Positions 18,696-27,759 of a stretch of 59,986 bases of DNA are shown here, in pieces; the stretch's first letter is position 1; each line of letters opens with the position of its first letter. A program made the translations under genes and the position numbers. The stretch lies in NCBI RefSeq assembly GCF_030454045.1, contig NZ_JAKDJE010000010.1, positions 1 to 59,986 of the forward strand, given 5' to 3'. The stretch is from Psychrobacter sp. Its GTDB lineage: Bacteria; Pseudomonadota; Gammaproteobacteria; Pseudomonadales; Moraxellaceae. The notes beneath the pieces are model-generated. The model was not told the DNA's origin. It did no database searches and saw only the letters and a program-made list of their open reading frames with translations.

Positions 18696-19901
18696 ATGTC
18701 AAAATACACCATGCCAGATGATAACCAGCTTCAAAACAACGGCCAAGCGAGCTTCACTGTATTCGGTGTTGGCGGCGGCGGCGGTAATGCGGTTGAACAT
18801 ATGGTACAGCAAGGAATTAGAGGTGTAACGTTCGTCTGTGCTAATACAGATAAGCAAGCGCTAGATCGTCTAACGGCACCGCACAAGCTACAACTTGGTG
18901 CAAAAACAAACCGTGGTCTAGGGGCGGGTGCAAATCCAGAAGTGGGTCGTGAAGCTGCAGAAAGCGAAGAAGAAGCCATCCGGGGGTTGCTTGAACACTC
19001 AGATATGGTCTTTATTACTGCTGGTATGGGTGGCGGTACGGGTACTGGTGCAGCGCCTGTGGTTGCACGTATTGCCAAAGAAATGGAAGTCTTGACGGTT
19101 GCTGTTGTGACCACACCATTTAAGTTTGAAGGTGGCAAACGCATCAAAGCGGCTAAAGCAGGTATCGAGCAGCTTACTAATTTCGTTGATTCGATTATCA
19201 CGATTCCAAACGACAAGCTTATGAGCGTATACGGCAACATCTCTATGCAAGACGCTTTCAAAAAAGCAGATGATGTGTTGCTACATGCAGTTCAAGGTAT
19301 TGCAGAGACAATCGCCAGCGAAGGTATGATCAACATTGATTTTAATGATATCCGTACCGCGATGACTGCTAAAGGTCATGCAATGATGGGTATCGGCCGT
19401 GCAAGTGGTGATGATCGTGCGCGTCAAGCCACCGAAAAAGCCATCAGATCACCATTGCTTGATGATTTGCGTTTAGAGAATGCCAAAGGCTTACTAGTGA
19501 ACGTGATCTCTTCTGAGTCACTATCACTGGATGAGATGAGTAAAATCAGTATTATAGTCGAAGAGATTACGGATATTGACGATGCTCATATTTTCTATGG
19601 TTCTGTGATTGATGAAAAAATGGGTGACGATCTGCATGTGACCGTTATTGCAACGGGTCTGACATTAGATGAAAATGCAGGTCAAGAGCCAGAAGTAGTG
19701 GAGCAGCCGGTTCCTTCTGTGAATAGTACACAACCTGTTGACCCTAATGTACATACCAGTGCATTAAATAGTCAGAAGAAATCACAAGCTCAACTGCATC
19801 AAGATAACGTTAATACTGCACGTCCAAGCGCGCCTCAAGAGCAGACAAAAACTAAAACCAATAGCATTCAAGACTATCTGAAGCGTCAACAGAACAAATA
19901 G
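18696..19901 (+). CDS. ftsZ: Cell division GTPase FtsZ
   Basis: A 401-residue tubulin homologue forming the Z-ring. The N-terminal nucleotide loop is FGVGGGGGNAVEHM, the tubulin signature is GGGTGTGAAPVVA at about residues 111-123, and the T7 loop NIDFNDIRTAM is present. A Gln/Thr/Ser-rich linker of about 75 residues leads to the C-terminal peptide SIQDYLKRQQ, a divergent form of the usual FtsA/ZipA-binding tail. The start follows TGGAGAATC. A strong terminator follows. Confidence 0.98.
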   Translation: MSKYTMPDDNQLQNNGQASFTVFGVGGGGGNAVEHMVQQGIRGVTFVCANTDKQALDRLTAPHKLQLGAKTNRGLGAGANPEVGREAAESEEEAIRGLLEHSDMVFITAGMGGGTGTGAAPVVARIAKEMEVLTVAVVTTPFKFEGGKRIKAAKAGIEQLTNFVDSIITIPNDKLMSVYGNISMQDAFKKADDVLLHAVQGIAETIASEGMINIDFNDIRTAMTAKGHAMMGIGRASGDDRARQATEKAIRSPLLDDLRLENAKGLLVNVISSESLSLDEMSKISIIVEEITDIDDAHIFYGSVIDEKMGDDLHVTVIATGLTLDENAGQEPEVVEQPVPSVNSTQPVDPNVHTSALNSQKKSQAQLHQDNVNTARPSAPQEQTKTKTNSIQDYLKRQQNK

Positions 19902-19920
19902 TTTTTTAATATTAAATTAA

Positions 19921-19952
19921 AAAAAAGCCAGCGCTCAAACGCTGGCTTTTTT
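19921..19952 (+). terminator. Terminator after ftsZ
   Basis: A 7-bp stem (GCCAGCG/CGCTGGC, loop CTCAAA) with flanking A- and T-runs. It separates ftsZ from lpxC, so lpxC needs its own promoter in the roughly 250 bp that follow. Confidence 0.9.
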
Positions 19953-20200
19953 GTGCCTATCGAAAATTTTCTCATCGAAAGTTAGGTGAGTAACCTCATC
20001 CACAAGGCAAAAGTGTGTCTAAATATGACATTTTTTAGGCAATAATCACTATAAGAAAGCGTCAAAATAAATGAAAAGGTCATGACGATAAGTGTTATCA
20101 ATCAAGGAGATAAGCAAACTAATACTTTTTATTTGTAGCAAATAAAGGTAAGGTAATGGTACACTATGTCAATTGTAACAAAATATGTGAGAAAACAGAC

Positions 20201-21118
20201 ATGAACCAAAGAACTATAAAGACAGCGATAGCCGTTACAGGTACTGGTCTCCATAGTGGTCAACCTGTTGACTTAGAGTTTCATCCGCAGCCAGTAGATA
20301 CTGGTATTGTTTTCGAGCGCTCTGATATTGTAGGCAGCGAGCCTATCCCTGCGAGTGCTTTTTTGGTGCAGGATACAATGATGTCATCAAACTTGGTATT
20401 TGGTGGCACAAGAGTAGGTACAGTGGAGCATTTGCTAAGTGCAATTGCTGGACTTGGTGTAGACAATTTATTGATTCGTGTGTCTGCCTCAGAAATACCG
20501 ATCATGGACGGCAGTGCTGCACCATTTGTGGCTTTATTACTCGATGCAGGATTCTGTGAGCAAGAGGCGCTCAAAAAATTCATCAAGATTGTCCGTCCAA
20601 TCCGTGTAAAAGTAGACGATAAGTGGGCAGAGCTGCGCCCTTATGACGGCTTTGAATTAAATTTTGAGATTGATTTTGATCATCCTGCTATAGATAAGAA
20701 TTTCCAGCATGCTCAGCTACAGTTCTCTACTCAGAACTTTATCGAGCAATTGAGCGAAGCGCGCACATTTGGTTTTTTACGCGATATAGAGGCATTACGC
20801 CAAAACAATCTGGCCTTGGGTGGTAGTATGGACAATGCTATCGTCATTGACGATATGAGCGTGTTAAACGAAGAAGGCTTGCGCTTCAATGATGAGTTTG
20901 TCCGCCATAAAATTTTGGATGCCTTAGGGGATCTATATTTGATTGGCTATCCTATCGTTGGTCGTTTCAACGCTTATAAATCTGGTCATGCATTAAACAA
21001 TTTATTAGTTCGTGAGATATTGTCTGACGAGAATAACTTTGAAATTGTAACTTTTGATGACAATGTAACTTGCCCAATTGAGTATTTGCCATTGAATGGT
21101 TTGGCAGTTGAAGGATAA
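20201..21118 (+). CDS. lpxC: UDP-3-O-acyl-N-acetylglucosamine deacetylase
   Basis: A 305-residue zinc deacetylase catalysing the committed step of lipid A synthesis. MNQRTIKTAIAVTGTGLHSG is the family N-terminus. Zinc ligands are visible as His in VEHLLSAIAGLG (near 79), and His and Asp in VRHKILDALGDL (near 238-242); the catalytic His lies in SGHALNN (near 265). Full length. The start at 20201 aligns with the family N-terminus; upstream in-frame residues are not conserved. LpxC is usually turned over by FtsH, which is encoded about 4.6 kb downstream. Confidence 0.97.
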   Translation: MNQRTIKTAIAVTGTGLHSGQPVDLEFHPQPVDTGIVFERSDIVGSEPIPASAFLVQDTMMSSNLVFGGTRVGTVEHLLSAIAGLGVDNLLIRVSASEIPIMDGSAAPFVALLLDAGFCEQEALKKFIKIVRPIRVKVDDKWAELRPYDGFELNFEIDFDHPAIDKNFQHAQLQFSTQNFIEQLSEARTFGFLRDIEALRQNNLALGGSMDNAIVIDDMSVLNEEGLRFNDEFVRHKILDALGDLYLIGYPIVGRFNAYKSGHALNNLLVREILSDENNFEIVTFDDNVTCPIEYLPLNGLAVEG

Positions 21119-21277
21119 ATACAGGAGTATACACGAAGTATCGAAACATTTACGCAATATTACATAGTGACGCTATAATTACATTTTTATAATATTCTAT
21201 ATTTTGAATATAAAGTATATATAGCTTTTTGAATTTTGTTCTAAGGCAGAACAGATAAAAGATACAGATGATTTTTT

Positions 21278-21332
21278 GATCATCTACTGTTTCCCCTCAA
21301 TTTATGAATGGAGACAGTAGATGATTTTTTTT
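21278..21332 (+). terminator. Terminator after lpxC
   Basis: A 12-bp perfect stem (ATCATCTACTGT/ACAGTAGATGAT) with a 23-nt loop is followed by a T-run of eight. The sequence GATGATTTTTT also occurs just upstream at about 21268-21277 and can pair with the same ATCATC arm, giving an alternative small hairpin. Confidence 0.8.
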
Positions 21333-21416
21333 GTGTGTGACATTACAAAAACGCAGCGTTATCAAGTTTATTATAAGTTTTTATTTACATAACTTTACAT
21401 TGTAATATCTGTATTT

Positions 21417-21932
21417 TTAGTTATTCACTAAGCGTAAAAGGGCTTTTTTTAGATTTTCATCAGTGGTGACATGCTCTGCAGCCTGTGATATAGTCCGTTT
21501 TGTGTTTTGGCTAAGAGCCTGATTTTCATTGGCTTTACAAGGTTTCGATAAGTTTGCCGATAACGCTAATGATTGTTTAGATGAATGATTATTAGCAGAT
21601 GTTTTAGTTACTACAACGCGAATTTGCTTGAGTTGTTTAAATGTAATCGACTGCTCTGTTAGTACTTGCAAGTACGCATTCTGTAAATAACGAACATGGT
21701 TGGCCGCCGTCATTGAGCCCACACTGAGTATCAACTGCTCAGATGTTAAGCCTACGACCCAGCAGGTATTGAGGATTTCCTCAGGTAGACAGTCTACCAG
21801 TAGCTCTTTTACCTCATTGGTCGCTTTTAGATATAGCCGCATGTTATCAGCAAGAGTTTTAGGTAGAGCACTACCAGCAAAAGCTTGATGATCTATAAGC
21901 TGGGCAAGCCGATTAGGCTGTTTTTTTGACAT
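21417..21932 (-). CDS. dciA: DciA-like (DUF721) protein
   Basis: A 171-residue protein. Residues 1-110 match the DUF721/DciA pattern (NRLAQLIDHQAF, CLPEEILNTCWVVGLTSEQLILSVGSMTAANHVRYLQ). In bacteria lacking DnaC/DnaI, DciA helps load the replicative helicase DnaB. The remaining 60 residues are polar and Lys/Ser/Asn-rich, probably disordered. In many gammaproteobacteria this gene lies between lpxC and secA; here it converges with lpxC and no secA follows. Assignment to the family is good; the helicase-loading role is inferred. Confidence 0.78.
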   Translation of the reverse strand: MSKKQPNRLAQLIDHQAFAGSALPKTLADNMRLYLKATNEVKELLVDCLPEEILNTCWVVGLTSEQLILSVGSMTAANHVRYLQNAYLQVLTEQSITFKQLKQIRVVVTKTSANNHSSKQSLALSANLSKPCKANENQALSQNTKRTISQAAEHVTTDENLKKALLRLVNN

Positions 21933-22176
21933 CGTGATGACTCATCTATTAGGTGACAAACTCGATATGTAGAATAGACATGCTAAAAGCGATATATAGC
22001 AAAATTTTATGAGGTAGTTGACTAAACGGGTGGTGATACTGGTGTTAGTCACTATAAAAGAACGAGCTGTTGTGATAAGGATTTTATCATGTTTTTTAAT
22101 GATTATATCCTCTAAATTAATTGATGTTTCGTCACGGATGACGAGCAGACTTGTATTAACAATAGGTAGTAAATTT

Positions 22177-22905
22177 ATGAAACAAGCTTTATTAATTTTG
22201 TCAGTATTGGGAATGGGTATCGCACAGACGAGTGGTGCTGCCGAAACAACCTTTCAACCAAATAATACCTTGAGTTATACCATCACAAATATCTCTACTT
22301 CTGCGAACTATGGTTCTAGTCGCAACATCTACAGCACTAACAGTGGTGCTCATGTATATAGCAACGATGAGATCAGTCAAGCCATTGACAACCTAAGCGC
22401 TCATGCTAAACAAAAAGAATATCAGCTTGCGTCACTCACTAGCCGTTTGTCATATGAGCAGCGTCAACAGCAAGCAAGTCGTGTCCCTGATCGCAATTCT
22501 GCTCCTGCTATCGCAGCGGCAAACGCATCACGAGTCGCACTATCTAGAAGTTCTGGCTACTGTGCTCGCTATGTACGTAAAGCACTACAGTCAGCAGGTT
22601 ACGAATTTACGCCTAATCCTTCAGCTTATCAATATGCCTCTCGTGGCACACTAGCCCAAGCAGGCTTTACCAAAATCAGTAACGATATGGAACCTCAAGT
22701 TGGTGACGTCGTTGTCTATAACCGCACATCAAGCCGTCCACATGGTCATATTCAGATTTTTGATGGCAATGACTGGGTATCTGATTTCCGTCAAAACAGC
22801 ATTAGCCCATATAGCGGTAACTACAGCTATACCACATGGCGTGACTCGCAGTATGTTGATGATGCATCAGACCGTGGTATCTACCTTGCAATGGCTGATA
22901 AATAA
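22177..22905 (+). CDS. Secreted CHAP-domain cysteine amidase
   Basis: A 242-residue exported protein, probably a peptidoglycan amidase or endopeptidase. The signal peptide is KQALLILSVLGMGIAQTSGAAE. A polar, coiled-coil-prone region with SQAIDNLSAHAKQKEYQLASL follows. The C-terminal CHAP/NlpC-like domain has the nucleophile in SSGYCARYVRKAL (near residue 129) and the catalytic His in RPHGHIQIF. Starts further upstream would add 53 poorly formed residues; 22177 places the signal peptide at the N-terminus. Monocistronic, with its own terminator. Substrate is inferred from the family. Confidence 0.82.
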   Translation: MKQALLILSVLGMGIAQTSGAAETTFQPNNTLSYTITNISTSANYGSSRNIYSTNSGAHVYSNDEISQAIDNLSAHAKQKEYQLASLTSRLSYEQRQQQASRVPDRNSAPAIAAANASRVALSRSSGYCARYVRKALQSAGYEFTPNPSAYQYASRGTLAQAGFTKISNDMEPQVGDVVVYNRTSSRPHGHIQIFDGNDWVSDFRQNSISPYSGNYSYTTWRDSQYVDDASDRGIYLAMADK

Positions 22906-22937
22906 GTATCAGTTAAACGAATTAAAAGTTTTCTCCA

Positions 22938-22979
22938 AACTCAGTAATGCTCTTTATGACATTGCTGGGTTTTTTTTGT
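22938..22979 (+). terminator. Terminator after the CHAP gene
   Basis: Imperfect stem AACTCAGTAATG/CATTGCTGGGTT around loop CTCTTTATGA, followed by a long T-run. Confidence 0.8.
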
Positions 22980-23070
22980 GCTTTGAATCAGGCGATCTGA
23001 TGATAATTACAGTCAAACTTAATATGGTAATCGTTATGCTTATCGTGTACCTATCGCCTGTGAGTTAGCA

Positions 23071-23796
23071 TTAAAGCGCGAAGTTTGACCAATAGTCTTG
23101 ATTATGAAAATCAGGCGGAGAGGCGTGGTCTGGGGCAAAGTACAGCGAGCGTTCGCCAAGCTGCAAGATAACACAAGGATGTATTTGCTCAATCAGCATG
23201 TCTGCAATAGCGTATTTCTGATTGGGCAGCTCGATCAAGTCAATCCCAAAGCGTCGCTCATGGTGATAAGACAAAGGCATTACAGGTGTTGTCGACATTC
23301 CATCTGTGAAAGAGATCGGCTGTTGCCTGTCATTACAAGCCCAATCAATAGCGATGCGTGTACGTCCATTAGCTTGGTATAGAGGGGGTGGAGGTAAGGT
23401 CGTAGGGTTGCGATAACTTTCAAATTTATAAAGCGCATAACGGCCATCAGAGCTCACATTGATTTCAATATAAGACTCGGTATGATTGAGTGACTTCAGC
23501 TCTTTATTAATGATAGTGCTGCCTGTGATAAAACACTCAAGGCAAGTTTCCTGCCACAAGTAATCAGCAAATCCGACTTGGGCTGATTGCCAAGTTGACC
23601 ATACTAATTGGTCCGCTATGGCTTGACTAGGTAAGTCGATTTGATAGGATAACTGTAATTGCAAAGCTGGCTGCCTGACAATGTTAGCGGTTACGGTGAT
23701 AGATATATGCCGTAAGTCATCTATAGGTACGCCCAGCTGTTTGGCATCATCTTCCAATAGATTAGTGGCTATAGAAAGCTCAAAAGATTGATTCAT
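23071..23796 (-). CDS. DOMON-like domain protein
   Basis: A 241-residue, probably soluble protein. The core WQETCLECFI, YIEINVSSDGRYALYKFESYRNP (split here into YIEINVS and GRYALYKF) and the closing ALYFAPDH-like segment match the family annotated as DOMON-like in Acinetobacter and cyanobacteria, a beta-sandwich related to haem- or sugar-binding domains. No signal peptide is present, so it is probably cytoplasmic. Function is unknown. It lies downstream of yhbY on the same strand, separated by a terminator. Confidence 0.75.
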   Translation of the reverse strand: MNQSFELSIATNLLEDDAKQLGVPIDDLRHISITVTANIVRQPALQLQLSYQIDLPSQAIADQLVWSTWQSAQVGFADYLWQETCLECFITGSTIINKELKSLNHTESYIEINVSSDGRYALYKFESYRNPTTLPPPPLYQANGRTRIAIDWACNDRQQPISFTDGMSTTPVMPLSYHHERRFGIDLIELPNQKYAIADMLIEQIHPCVILQLGERSLYFAPDHASPPDFHNQDYWSNFAL

Positions 23797-23913
23797 GGTT
23801 TATAAAGCTCAAGAGTGTTTATAAGAAATTAAAGGTGAGTCACATTATATTAATCAACGAAGCTAATTTAGCAAATTACAGCAAATCAAAAATATTAGGC
23901 AATATAAAAGCCG

Positions 23914-23949
23914 CGAGCAAAATGTATCGCGGCTTTTATATGTATCGTT
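23914..23949. terminator. Hairpin terminator between yhbY and the DOMON-like gene
   Basis: A perfect 11-bp stem AAAAGCCGCGA/TCGCGGCTTTT with a 10-nt loop. The A/T-rich ends let it act on either strand; the relevant use is to end yhbY transcripts on the minus strand. Confidence 0.8.
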
Positions 23950-24013
23950 ACATCTGGCGGTAATATGAGCTATTTTGCTATAGGGTTGCTCAAATTAAGC
24001 TTGGCAAAATTTA

Positions 24014-24325
24014 TTATTGTGCATAACGGGCTAGGTTAGACAATTTTGGGTTGGCATTTGGGTTTTGGCGTAGTAATAGTGCCATACGACCAATAGAGTG
24101 AACCAAAGTGGCATTAGCGGCGGCGGCAAGCTCAGCGCCAACGACGTCACGATCTTCTTTCGTGCCAGCAGGCAATTTTACTTTGATAAGTTCATGATCT
24201 GATAAAGCGCGATCAATCTCTTCGGTGATAGACGGGGTAATGCCTTTATTGCCAATCATAACGATAGGCTTTAGCTCGTGACCGATGCCTTTTAGGCGTT
24301 TGATAGTAGCATTATCGAGTTGCAT
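24014..24325 (-). CDS. yhbY: YhbY-family RNA-binding protein (CRM domain)
   Basis: A 103-residue basic protein of the CRS1/YhbY (CRM) family, associated with the pre-50S ribosome. The core is LKGIGHELKPIVMIGNKGIT and LIKVKLPAGTKEDRDVVGAEL. The start at 24325 aligns with the usual N-terminus MQLDNATIKRLK and follows AGGAAT on the minus strand; an in-frame extension to 24367 is hydrophobic and unlikely. It is divergent from rlmE, the classical arrangement of yhbY with rlmE-ftsH. Confidence 0.92.
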   Translation of the reverse strand: MQLDNATIKRLKGIGHELKPIVMIGNKGITPSITEEIDRALSDHELIKVKLPAGTKEDRDVVGAELAAAANATLVHSIGRMALLLRQNPNANPKLSNLARYAQ

Positions 24326-24664
24326 AGAATTCCTAAGTATTAATAAAAATAAAAACGGTACTGTCAAAACAGTTATGGATCATTATAGATAATCTGTAAC
24401 CATCTTGCATGAGATCAGCAGGATTTTGCACGATTTTACGTGACGAAAATGTTAAACTGAATGTTTGGTATATTATAAACGCTACTGCCTTATAAAACAG
24501 TTATTTAACCAATAGTATTTAGTCAGTTTGCAACCACCAATGAATAAATAGCCTGATTGATGACACCTCTTGCGTAATTGTCATCACATTCAAATGAGTG
24601 TGCTTGTGATATAAAGATCAAAGAGAGGGTACTCAGGTCTTGTAAAGTAATAGGAGCAGGTATT
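24326..24664. other. Divergent promoter region between yhbY and rlmE
   Basis: No gene is seen. It should hold promoters for both genes. One candidate for rlmE is an extended -10 TGGTATATT with its hexamer at 24469-24474, without a strong -35. This is a weak, visual call. Confidence 0.4.
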
Positions 24665-25297
24665 TTGGCCACGCGTATCGAAAATAAAAAACTGTCAAAG
24701 AGTAGCAGTGCTTGGATGAAAGAGCATATTGACGATCATTATGTCCAAAAGGCTCAAAAAGAGGGCTACCGTGCCCGTGCTGCCTATAAGTTATTAGAAA
24801 TAAACCAAAAAACCAATCTCATCAAAAAAGGCATGACGGTGGTAGATTTGGGCAGTGCCCCTGGTAGTTGGTCACAAGTAGCGGGACAGTTGGTTGGTGA
24901 CGATGGTATCTTGATTGCCTCGGATATTTTGCCAATGGATGCTCTGCCTGATGTTACCTTTATTCAAGGTGATTTTCGTGAAGCTGAGGTGTTTGAGGCG
25001 ATTATGGCAGAAGTAGGCGATAGACAAGTGGACGTTGTATTGTCTGATATGGCACCCAATACAGCGGGAAACAGTGCGATTGATCAGCCGCGTATGATGT
25101 ACTTATGCGAGCTGGCAGTGGACTTTGCTTTGTCAACCTTACCAGAAGGTGGCGTACTTATTATGAAAGTGTTTCAAGGCGAAGGTACACAAGAATTACG
25201 CAAGCAGATGCAGCAGGATTTTAGTAAGATTCGTAGTATCAAGCCAGGGGCCTCACGTCCACGCTCAAAAGAGATGTTTTGGGTGGCGATTAAATAG
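24665..25297 (+). CDS. rlmE: 23S rRNA 2'-O-ribose U2552 methyltransferase
   Basis: A 210-residue SAM-dependent methyltransferase (FtsJ/RrmJ) acting on the assembled 50S subunit. The SAM-binding motif is VVDLGSAPGSWSQVA at about residues 56-70; catalytic-tetrad residues are consistent with LSDMAPNTAG and MKVFQGEG. The start is a TTG at 24665 with AGGAG eight bases upstream; this gives MATRIENKKLSKSSSAW, which aligns with the family N-terminus. Extension back to 24578 adds unconserved residues. ftsH follows after 402 bp. Confidence 0.95.
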   Translation: MATRIENKKLSKSSSAWMKEHIDDHYVQKAQKEGYRARAAYKLLEINQKTNLIKKGMTVVDLGSAPGSWSQVAGQLVGDDGILIASDILPMDALPDVTFIQGDFREAEVFEAIMAEVGDRQVDVVLSDMAPNTAGNSAIDQPRMMYLCELAVDFALSTLPEGGVLIMKVFQGEGTQELRKQMQQDFSKIRSIKPGASRPRSKEMFWVAIK

Positions 25298-25699
25298 TTT
25301 TAACATCAATAAGTTGCTACTATTGTAAGCGAGTTAATCAGTCACCATAAACTATCATTATGGTCTTATAAAAAGCGCTACAATCATTAACTGAATAAAC
25401 GTGAAACCTGCTTGAATTATGCGGGCCCGTACCGCATATCATGGTATATTACCTTTGTTTTTAGCATATGTTTTAGGCAAAGTCGTCTGATAATAAGCGT
25501 TTTACAAGCTCAACGATCGTATATCTATGTTTATCTCATACTGATTATTTATAAAAACAATTTTTAGGCTATTCATAAATCATATAAGTTTAAGTTAGCA
25601 GTTGTTTAAGTATCGAGATGAGCGTTAATGATGAGCAATACGCTTATAGACGTCACGTGTTTAATAAACACACCAATAAGTAAGGGATGGGAATAACTA
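25298..25699. other. 402-bp gap between rlmE and ftsH
   Basis: No gene is supported. The segment presumably carries the ftsH promoter. A CTTGAA at 25411-25416 followed by GCCCGTA nine to ten bases later faintly recalls a sigma-32 site, but the spacing is short and I do not call it. AGGGATGG precedes the ftsH GTG. Confidence 0.4.
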
Positions 25700-27595
25700 G
25701 TGAGCGACATGGTAAAAAATACCTTATTGTGGCTGGTGGTAATCGGCGTTTTAGTGCTGGTGTTTAGCGGCTTTGATCAATCCTCTGAGCCGGATAATCT
25801 TAACTACTCTGAGTTTGTGACCGCTGTGTCAGAAAACCAAGTAGCCAGTGTCGAAATCGACGGCGAACAGATCACCGGCGAAAAGAAAAATGGCTCAACT
25901 TTTGAGACCATTAGACCAGCTGTGTCAGATGATCAGCTAATGCCAATGCTACGTGAGAACCAAGTCGAAGTTCAAGGAACAGCACCAAAGCGCCAAAGCG
26001 TATTGATGCAACTACTGATAGCCAGTTTCCCAATCTTACTGATTATTGGTCTGTTTTTATTCTTTATGCGTAACATGCAGGGCGGCGCAGGCGGTAAAGG
26101 CGGCGGCCCGATGAGCTTTGGTAAGTCAAAAGCGAAGATGCTGACTGAAGATCAAATCAATGTAAACTTCGAAGACGTTGCTGGTTGTGAAGAAGCCAAA
26201 GAAGAAGTCGTTGAAGTGGTTGACTTTTTACGTGACCCAGACAAATTTACCAAGCTTGGTGCCACGATTCCTCGTGGTATCTTAATGGTAGGGCCGCCAG
26301 GTACTGGTAAAACATTGCTAGCAAGAGCCATTGCTGGTGAGGCCAAAGTGCCATTCTTCTCAATCTCAGGTTCTGACTTTGTTGAGATGTTCGTCGGTGT
26401 GGGTGCATCACGTGTACGCGATATGTTTGAGCAGGCGAAAAAGAGCGCCCCTTGTATTATCTTTATCGATGAGATTGATGCGGTCGGGCGTCATCGTGGC
26501 TCTGGTATGGGCGGCGGTAATGATGAGCGTGAGCAAACGTTGAACCAGTTATTGGTTGAGATGGATGGCTTTGAGGGCAATGAAGGCGTTATCGTCATTG
26601 CGGCGACCAACCGCGCTGACGTATTAGATAAAGCGCTATTGCGTCCAGGTCGTTTTGACCGTCAGGTACAAGTAGGTTTGCCAGACATCAAAGGCCGTGA
26701 GCAAATCTTAAAAGTGCATTTGAGAAAACTGCCAAACACTATCAGTGTCGATGCCAGCTCTCTTGCTCGTGGTACGCCAGGCTTTAGTGGTGCGCAATTA
26801 GCAAACCTTGTCAATGAAGCGGCATTATTTGCGGCGCGTCGCAACAAAACCAGCGTCGATATGAATGACTTTGAAGATGCCAAAGACAAGCTATATATGG
26901 GTCCTGAACGCAAATCTATGGTAATACGCGAAGAAGAGCGCCGAGCAACTGCGTATCATGAAGCAGGACATGCCTTGGTTGCTGAGCTACTACCAGGTAC
27001 CGACCCTGTGCATAAAGTAACGATCATGCCGCGCGGATTTGCCCTTGGTGTGACTTGGCAGCTACCTGAGCATGACCAGACCAGCATGTATAAGTCAAAA
27101 ATGCTCAATGATATTGCTATTTTATTCGGTGGCCGTATCGCTGAAGAAGTCTTTATCAATCAGATGTCAACGGGCGCGTCCAACGACTTTGAGCGTGCTA
27201 CCAAAATGGCACGAGCGATGGTCACTAAGTATGGTATGTCTGATGCGCTAGGTATCATGGTGTATGAAGATGAAGATAGTTCACAAGGTTATTTTGGCTC
27301 TAGCAGCCGTACGATTTCAGAGGCCACACAGCAAAAGGTCGATGAAGAAGTGCGTCGTATGCTAGAAGAGCAATATGACATCGCTCGCGAGCTGATCGAA
27401 GCCAACCAAGACAAGATGCATGCGATGGTTGATGCTTTGATGAAGTGGGAAACCATTGATCGGGATCAGTTGCAAGACATCTTGGCAGGTGAAGAGCCAC
27501 GTCCACCAAGAGTCTATCAGCCCAATGAAGTAAACTTGTCAAAAAATGATGTCAAAACGACTACTTCTACGCCGCCACCATTACCAGCGATGTAA
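25700..27595 (+). CDS. ftsH: ATP-dependent zinc metalloprotease FtsH
   Basis: A 631-residue hexameric inner-membrane AAA+ protease. Two membrane segments (near residues 4-24 and 100-120) flank a periplasmic domain. Walker A is GPPGTGKTLLA, Walker B IIFIDEIDAVG, the second region of homology carries NRADVLDKALLRPGRFDRQ (key residues LRPGRFD), and the zinc site is HEAGH near residue 421. GTG start with AGGGATGG upstream. Known substrates elsewhere include LpxC and heat-shock sigma factor. A strong terminator follows, so folP is probably separately expressed. Confidence 0.98.
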   Translation: MSDMVKNTLLWLVVIGVLVLVFSGFDQSSEPDNLNYSEFVTAVSENQVASVEIDGEQITGEKKNGSTFETIRPAVSDDQLMPMLRENQVEVQGTAPKRQSVLMQLLIASFPILLIIGLFLFFMRNMQGGAGGKGGGPMSFGKSKAKMLTEDQINVNFEDVAGCEEAKEEVVEVVDFLRDPDKFTKLGATIPRGILMVGPPGTGKTLLARAIAGEAKVPFFSISGSDFVEMFVGVGASRVRDMFEQAKKSAPCIIFIDEIDAVGRHRGSGMGGGNDEREQTLNQLLVEMDGFEGNEGVIVIAATNRADVLDKALLRPGRFDRQVQVGLPDIKGREQILKVHLRKLPNTISVDASSLARGTPGFSGAQLANLVNEAALFAARRNKTSVDMNDFEDAKDKLYMGPERKSMVIREEERRATAYHEAGHALVAELLPGTDPVHKVTIMPRGFALGVTWQLPEHDQTSMYKSKMLNDIAILFGGRIAEEVFINQMSTGASNDFERATKMARAMVTKYGMSDALGIMVYEDEDSSQGYFGSSSRTISEATQQKVDEEVRRMLEEQYDIARELIEANQDKMHAMVDALMKWETIDRDQLQDILAGEEPRPPRVYQPNEVNLSKNDVKTTTSTPPPLPAM

Positions 27596-27617
27596 GGCAG
27601 TTCTGATTGAAGTTTAA

Positions 27618-27648
27618 TAAAAGGCCCTTTATCATAAAGGGCCTTTTT
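27618..27648 (+). terminator. Terminator after ftsH
   Basis: Near-perfect stem AAAGGCCCTTT/AAAGGGCCTTT with a short ATCAT loop and a T-run. Confidence 0.9.
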
Positions 27649-27759
27649 ATTGTCATCATTCTTTTAAGGGCTTAGGACGACTTATGATTTACTGGTATCA
27701 TAAGCACAGAGGAGCGCTACCTAAGCTATTGTATACACCTTATTCGTGATGGATTGCTC

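Noticed and set aside
18731..19261. Long minus-strand frame inside ftsZ (176 codons)
   Set aside because: A shadow of the conserved ftsZ coding sequence; rich in Ala/Thr/Ser/Pro as expected of antisense GC-biased codons.
25411..25432. Sigma-32 promoter for ftsH
   Set aside because: CTTGAA is present but the C-rich -10 partner is only 9-10 bases away and poorly matched.
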